A stretch of DNA of 41,716 bases, from contig QKGH01000221.1 in assembly GCA_003250495.1 (NCBI GenBank), positions 1-41,716 on the forward strand. The letters run 5' to 3'. Under the pieces are notes generated by a model. It searched no databases, was not told where the DNA came from, and saw only the letters and a program-made list of their open reading frames with translations. Shown piece after piece: positions 39,346-41,716 of the stretch; the stretch's first letter is position 1; every line of letters begins with the position of its first letter. The translations under genes were made by a program, and so were the position numbers. This stretch comes from Marinobacterium sp. (lineage in GTDB: Bacteria > Pseudomonadota > Gammaproteobacteria > Pseudomonadales > Balneatricaceae).

Positions 39346-40383
39346 ATGCGTAGATTGATACGTGATCTGAAATGGCCGGCAGCTCTGCTGCTGGCCGTTT
39401 TCGTTCTGGCTGGCTGCCAGCGCGAGCCCGAAGCCCAGGTGATCGGCTTTACCGGTCTGACCATGGGCACCAGTTTCAGCCTGCGTTGGGTGGATCGCGA
39501 TCCGCAGCGGGTAGCGGAGTTGCAGCCCAAGGTGGCGCTGTTGCTGAAGCAGGTCAATCAGCAGATGTCGACCTATATCCCCGATTCGGAGCTGTCGCGC
39601 TTCAATCAGGCGCCGGCGGAAACGACGATGCAGGTCTCTCCCGGTCTGATCCAGGTCGTGGCCGAGGCGCTGCGTATCAGCCGCCTGACCGATGGCGCCT
39701 TCGATGTGACGGTCGGGCCGCTGGTCAATCTGTGGGGGTTCGGTCCGGATGGGCGGGTGGTGAATGCGCCCTCGCAACAGAAGATCGACGAGCTGTTGAC
39801 CCGGATCGGCTACCAGCAGATCTCGGTGTCGCCGCAGGACGGCACGCTGAGCAAAAAAGGTGCACAATATGTGGACCTGTCGGCGATCGCCAAAGGCTAC
39901 GGTGTCGATCAGGTGGCCGAACTGCTGGAGCAGAATGGCGTACAGAGTTACCTGGTGGAGATCGGCGGCGAGTTGCGCGCCAAGGGGCTGAAACCCGATG
40001 GCAGCGACTGGCGCGTGGCGATCGAGAGTCCGCTCAGCGGCGAACGGGCGGTGGAGCGGGTGATCAGTGTCAGCGACACCGGCATCGCCACCTCGGGCGA
40101 CTACCGCAACTATTTTGAAGAGAACGGGATCCGTTTCTCCCATACCATCGATCCGCGCACCGGCTATCCGATCCGCCATAAACTGGCATCGGTGACCGTG
40201 CTGCGGCCCACCTGTGCCGAGGCGGATGCGTTGGCCACCTCGTTGATGGTGATGGGGGATGAAAAAGGGGTTCAATTCGCGCGCGATCACCAGATCGCGG
40301 CGTTTTTCATTATCAAGCAGGACCAGGGGTTCCGTGAGCTGTCCACTCCGGAGTTCGAGCAGTTCCTGCAGGAGGTGAAGTGA
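39346..40383 (+). CDS. apbE: FAD:protein FMN transferase ApbE (lipoprotein)
   Basis: ApbE transfers FMN from FAD to threonine in SGAT motifs, as found here in NqrB and NqrC, on the periplasmic side. The protein has 345 residues with a lipoprotein signal and lipobox VLAGC (Cys24). MGTSFSLRW, DLSAIAKGYGVDQVAELLE, YLVEIGGELRAKG and HTIDPRTGYP are family landmarks. The ATG at 39346 is chosen; an in-frame TTG at 39337 overlaps the nqrF end and would add three residues. Its stop shares one base with the nqrM ATG. Confidence 0.96.
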   Translation: MRRLIRDLKWPAALLLAVFVLAGCQREPEAQVIGFTGLTMGTSFSLRWVDRDPQRVAELQPKVALLLKQVNQQMSTYIPDSELSRFNQAPAETTMQVSPGLIQVVAEALRISRLTDGAFDVTVGPLVNLWGFGPDGRVVNAPSQQKIDELLTRIGYQQISVSPQDGTLSKKGAQYVDLSAIAKGYGVDQVAELLEQNGVQSYLVEIGGELRAKGLKPDGSDWRVAIESPLSGERAVERVISVSDTGIATSGDYRNYFEENGIRFSHTIDPRTGYPIRHKLASVTVLRPTCAEADALATSLMVMGDEKGVQFARDHQIAAFFIIKQDQGFRELSTPEFEQFLQEVK

Positions 40384-40634
40384 TGGAAACGATGATACTT
40401 ACCTTTGTTGCGTTGTTGCTGATCGTTGCCGCGATGTCGATCGGGGTGATGTTGGGGCGCAAGCCGATCGCCGGGTCCTGCGGTGGCATGTCGGCGCTGG
40501 GTATGGAAACTGCCTGCGAGATCTGTGGCGGCGATCAGGCCAAATGCGATGAGGAGCAGGAGCGCCGCAAAGACGAGAAACGCGCCAAGCGAATCAGCGC
40601 AGATCTGGCGTACGAGGTTAAATCTAATAGCTAA
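40383..40634 (+). CDS. nqrM: Na+-NQR maturation protein NqrM
   Basis: NqrM is a small membrane protein required to assemble Na+-NQR, probably by delivering iron to the NqrD/NqrE site. The protein has 83 residues: one N-terminal helix (about 4-24) and a Cys-rich tail, GSCGGMSALG, CEICGG and KC (Cys33, 45, 48, 55), followed by a charged C-terminus. GGAGG (40371-40375) lies seven bases before the ATG at 40383, which overlaps the apbE stop (TGATG); an in-frame GTG at 40380 is too close to the ribosome site. Confidence 0.93.
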   Translation: METMILTFVALLLIVAAMSIGVMLGRKPIAGSCGGMSALGMETACEICGGDQAKCDEEQERRKDEKRAKRISADLAYEVKSNS

Positions 40635-40712
40635 TGTGTGTGCGGACGCGAAGCGGGTAAGCTTGGCGTATTTACCGCTCTGGGCGGAACGACTGCACAA
40701 TAAGGGGGATTA

Positions 40713-41716
40713 ATGGCTGTTTATGACTATGATGTCGTAGTAATTGGCTCCGGACCTGCCGGCGAAGGGGCGGCAATGAGTGCCGCCAAGCAGGGGTACC
40801 GGGTGGCGGTCGTAGAGGAGCAGGATACGGTCGGCGGTAACTGCACCCATAAGGGAACCATCCCGTCCAAGGCGCTGCGACATTCGGTCAAGCAGATCAT
40901 AGAGTTCAACACCAACCCGATGTTCCGCGATATCGGCGAGCCGCGCTGGTTCTCCTTTCCGAAAGTGCTCAAGCGTGCCGAGAAGGTGATCTCCAACCAG
41001 GTGATGCTGCGGACCAACTTCTATGCCCGCAATCGCGTCGACGTGTTCTTCGGGCGCGCCCATTTCGCCGAGAAAGGGGTGATCAACGTCGATGGGCGCA
41101 ACAACGCGCGCGAGATACTGCGCGCCGGCAAGGTGGTGATCGCCACCGGCTCCAGCCCCTGGTGCCCGGCCGATATCGATTTCGATCATCCGCGTATCTA
41201 CAACTCCGATACGGTCCTGAAGCTGAACCACACGCCGCGCACGTTGGTGATCTACGGCGCCGGGGTGATCGGCTGCGAATACGCGTCGATCTTCAGCGGC
41301 CTGGGGGTCAAGGTGGACCTGGTCGATACCCGTGACCGTCTGCTGTCGTTCCTCGATGGCGAGATCTCCGATGCGTTGAGTTACCACCTGCGTAACAACG
41401 CGGTGAAGATTCGCCATAACGAGGAGTACGAAACGGTGGTGGGCGACGACCACGGGGTTACCGTCAGCATGAAGTCCGGCAAACTGATCCGTGCCGATGC
41501 CTTTCTCTGGTGCAACGGCCGCAGCGGTAACACGACGCATCTGGGGCTCGAAAATATCGGCCTCAGCGCCAATAGCCGGGGGCAGATCCAGATCGACGAT
41601 CACTACCGGACCGAAAGCGACGGCGTCTACGCGGTGGGCGATGTGATCGGTTGGCCGAGCCTGGCGTCGGCGGCGCTGGACCAGGGGCGTGCGGCGGCGG
41701 CCGATATGGTCGACAG
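40713..41716 (+). CDS. sthA: Soluble pyridine nucleotide transhydrogenase SthA (partial, 3' end missing)
   Basis: SthA is a cytoplasmic flavoprotein that transfers hydride between NADPH and NAD+, mainly to use up excess NADPH. The first 334 residues are visible; the window edge cuts the rest. The N-terminal FAD-binding motif is [31 protein letters not shown] shows the family mark, with a Thr in place of the second redox cysteine of related disulphide reductases. The NAD(P)-binding motif [15 protein letters not shown] and the second FAD motif [10 protein letters not shown] follow. AAGGGGG lies just before the ATG. It follows nqrM by 78 bases that hold only a weak imperfect hairpin, so read-through from the nqr operon is possible. 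Confidence 0.95.
   Translation, partial: MAVYDYDVVVIGSGPAGEGAAMSAAKQGYRVAVVEEQDTVGGNCTHKGTIPSKALRHSVKQIIEFNTNPMFRDIGEPRWFSFPKVLKRAEKVISNQVMLRTNFYARNRVDVFFGRAHFAEKGVINVDGRNNAREILRAGKVVIATGSSPWCPADIDFDHPRIYNSDTVLKLNHTPRTLVIYGAGVIGCEYASIFSGLGVKVDLVDTRDRLLSFLDGEISDALSYHLRNNAVKIRHNEEYETVVGDDHGVTVSMKSGKLIRADAFLWCNGRSGNTTHLGLENIGLSANSRGQIQIDDHYRTESDGVYAVGDVIGWPSLASAALDQGRAAAADMVD

Noticed and set aside
40650-40680. Hairpin AGCGG(G)TAA/TTACCGCT between nqrM and sthA as a terminator
   Set aside because: It has a bulge and no T run, so termination is not supported; it may be chance.

Overview
The window is an ordinary-looking stretch of chromosome from a GC-rich (roughly 60%) gammaproteobacterium. It is densely coded, with short spacers and no visible mobile element, CRISPR array or biosynthetic cluster. 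Gene content and order suggest a marine or halophilic relative of the Pseudomonadales/Oceanospirillales. From memory of the Pseudomonas aeruginosa map, the left half follows the lon to nudC segment, but without the fabI that follows ppiD there. The right half follows, reversed, the sth to psrA segment that contains the Na+-NQR operon. The gene assignments come from reading the translations; no database search was run.

Layout. 1-911: the tail of a TrpD2/YbiB-like gene, then nfuA (Fe-S carrier) and a terminator. 998-5990: lon behind a heat-shock-type promoter, hupB, tRNA-Asp(GTC) and ppiD, ending at a 34-bp perfect palindrome. 6102-13366 (minus strand): mltD, an 83-residue membrane protein and the peptide importer yejABEF, tightly packed behind a good sigma-70 promoter. 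13490-16297: gloB, facing away from yafS-like methyltransferase, rnhA and dnaQ. 16415-19238: nhaB, nudC and an SCP2-domain gene. 19372-27403: sohB, a psrA-like regulator, a YkuD-fold gene, nagZ, a YnaI-type MscS channel and cydDC, all in one direction with very short gaps. 27464-31464 (minus strand): mfd followed by csiV. 31674-33110: a GAPDH with an extra N-terminal domain. 33468-40634: nqrABCDEF, apbE and nqrM. 40713-41716: the start of sthA, cut by the window edge.

How the genes work together. One theme is protein and envelope quality control (Lon, PpiD, SohB, MltD). A second is peptidoglycan turnover: MltD releases muropeptides, YejABEF imports peptides, and NagZ plus a YkuD protein without a signal peptide probably act on recycled muropeptides in the cytoplasm. 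A third is sodium-based energetics: Na+-NQR exports Na+ during respiration, its flavinylation (ApbE) and assembly (NqrM) factors are in the same operon, NhaB uses the Na+/H+ gradients, and SthA balances NADH and NADPH. CydDC supports cytochrome bd assembly.

I see no clearly new multi-gene system. The best leads are the signal-less YkuD protein beside nagZ, two perfect inverted repeats 21 bp apart between mfd and gap, an operator-like repeat just after the gap promoter, the N-terminal domain of the GAPDH, an AUG-stop codon pair overlapping the hupB start, and the small membrane protein between mltD and yejA.
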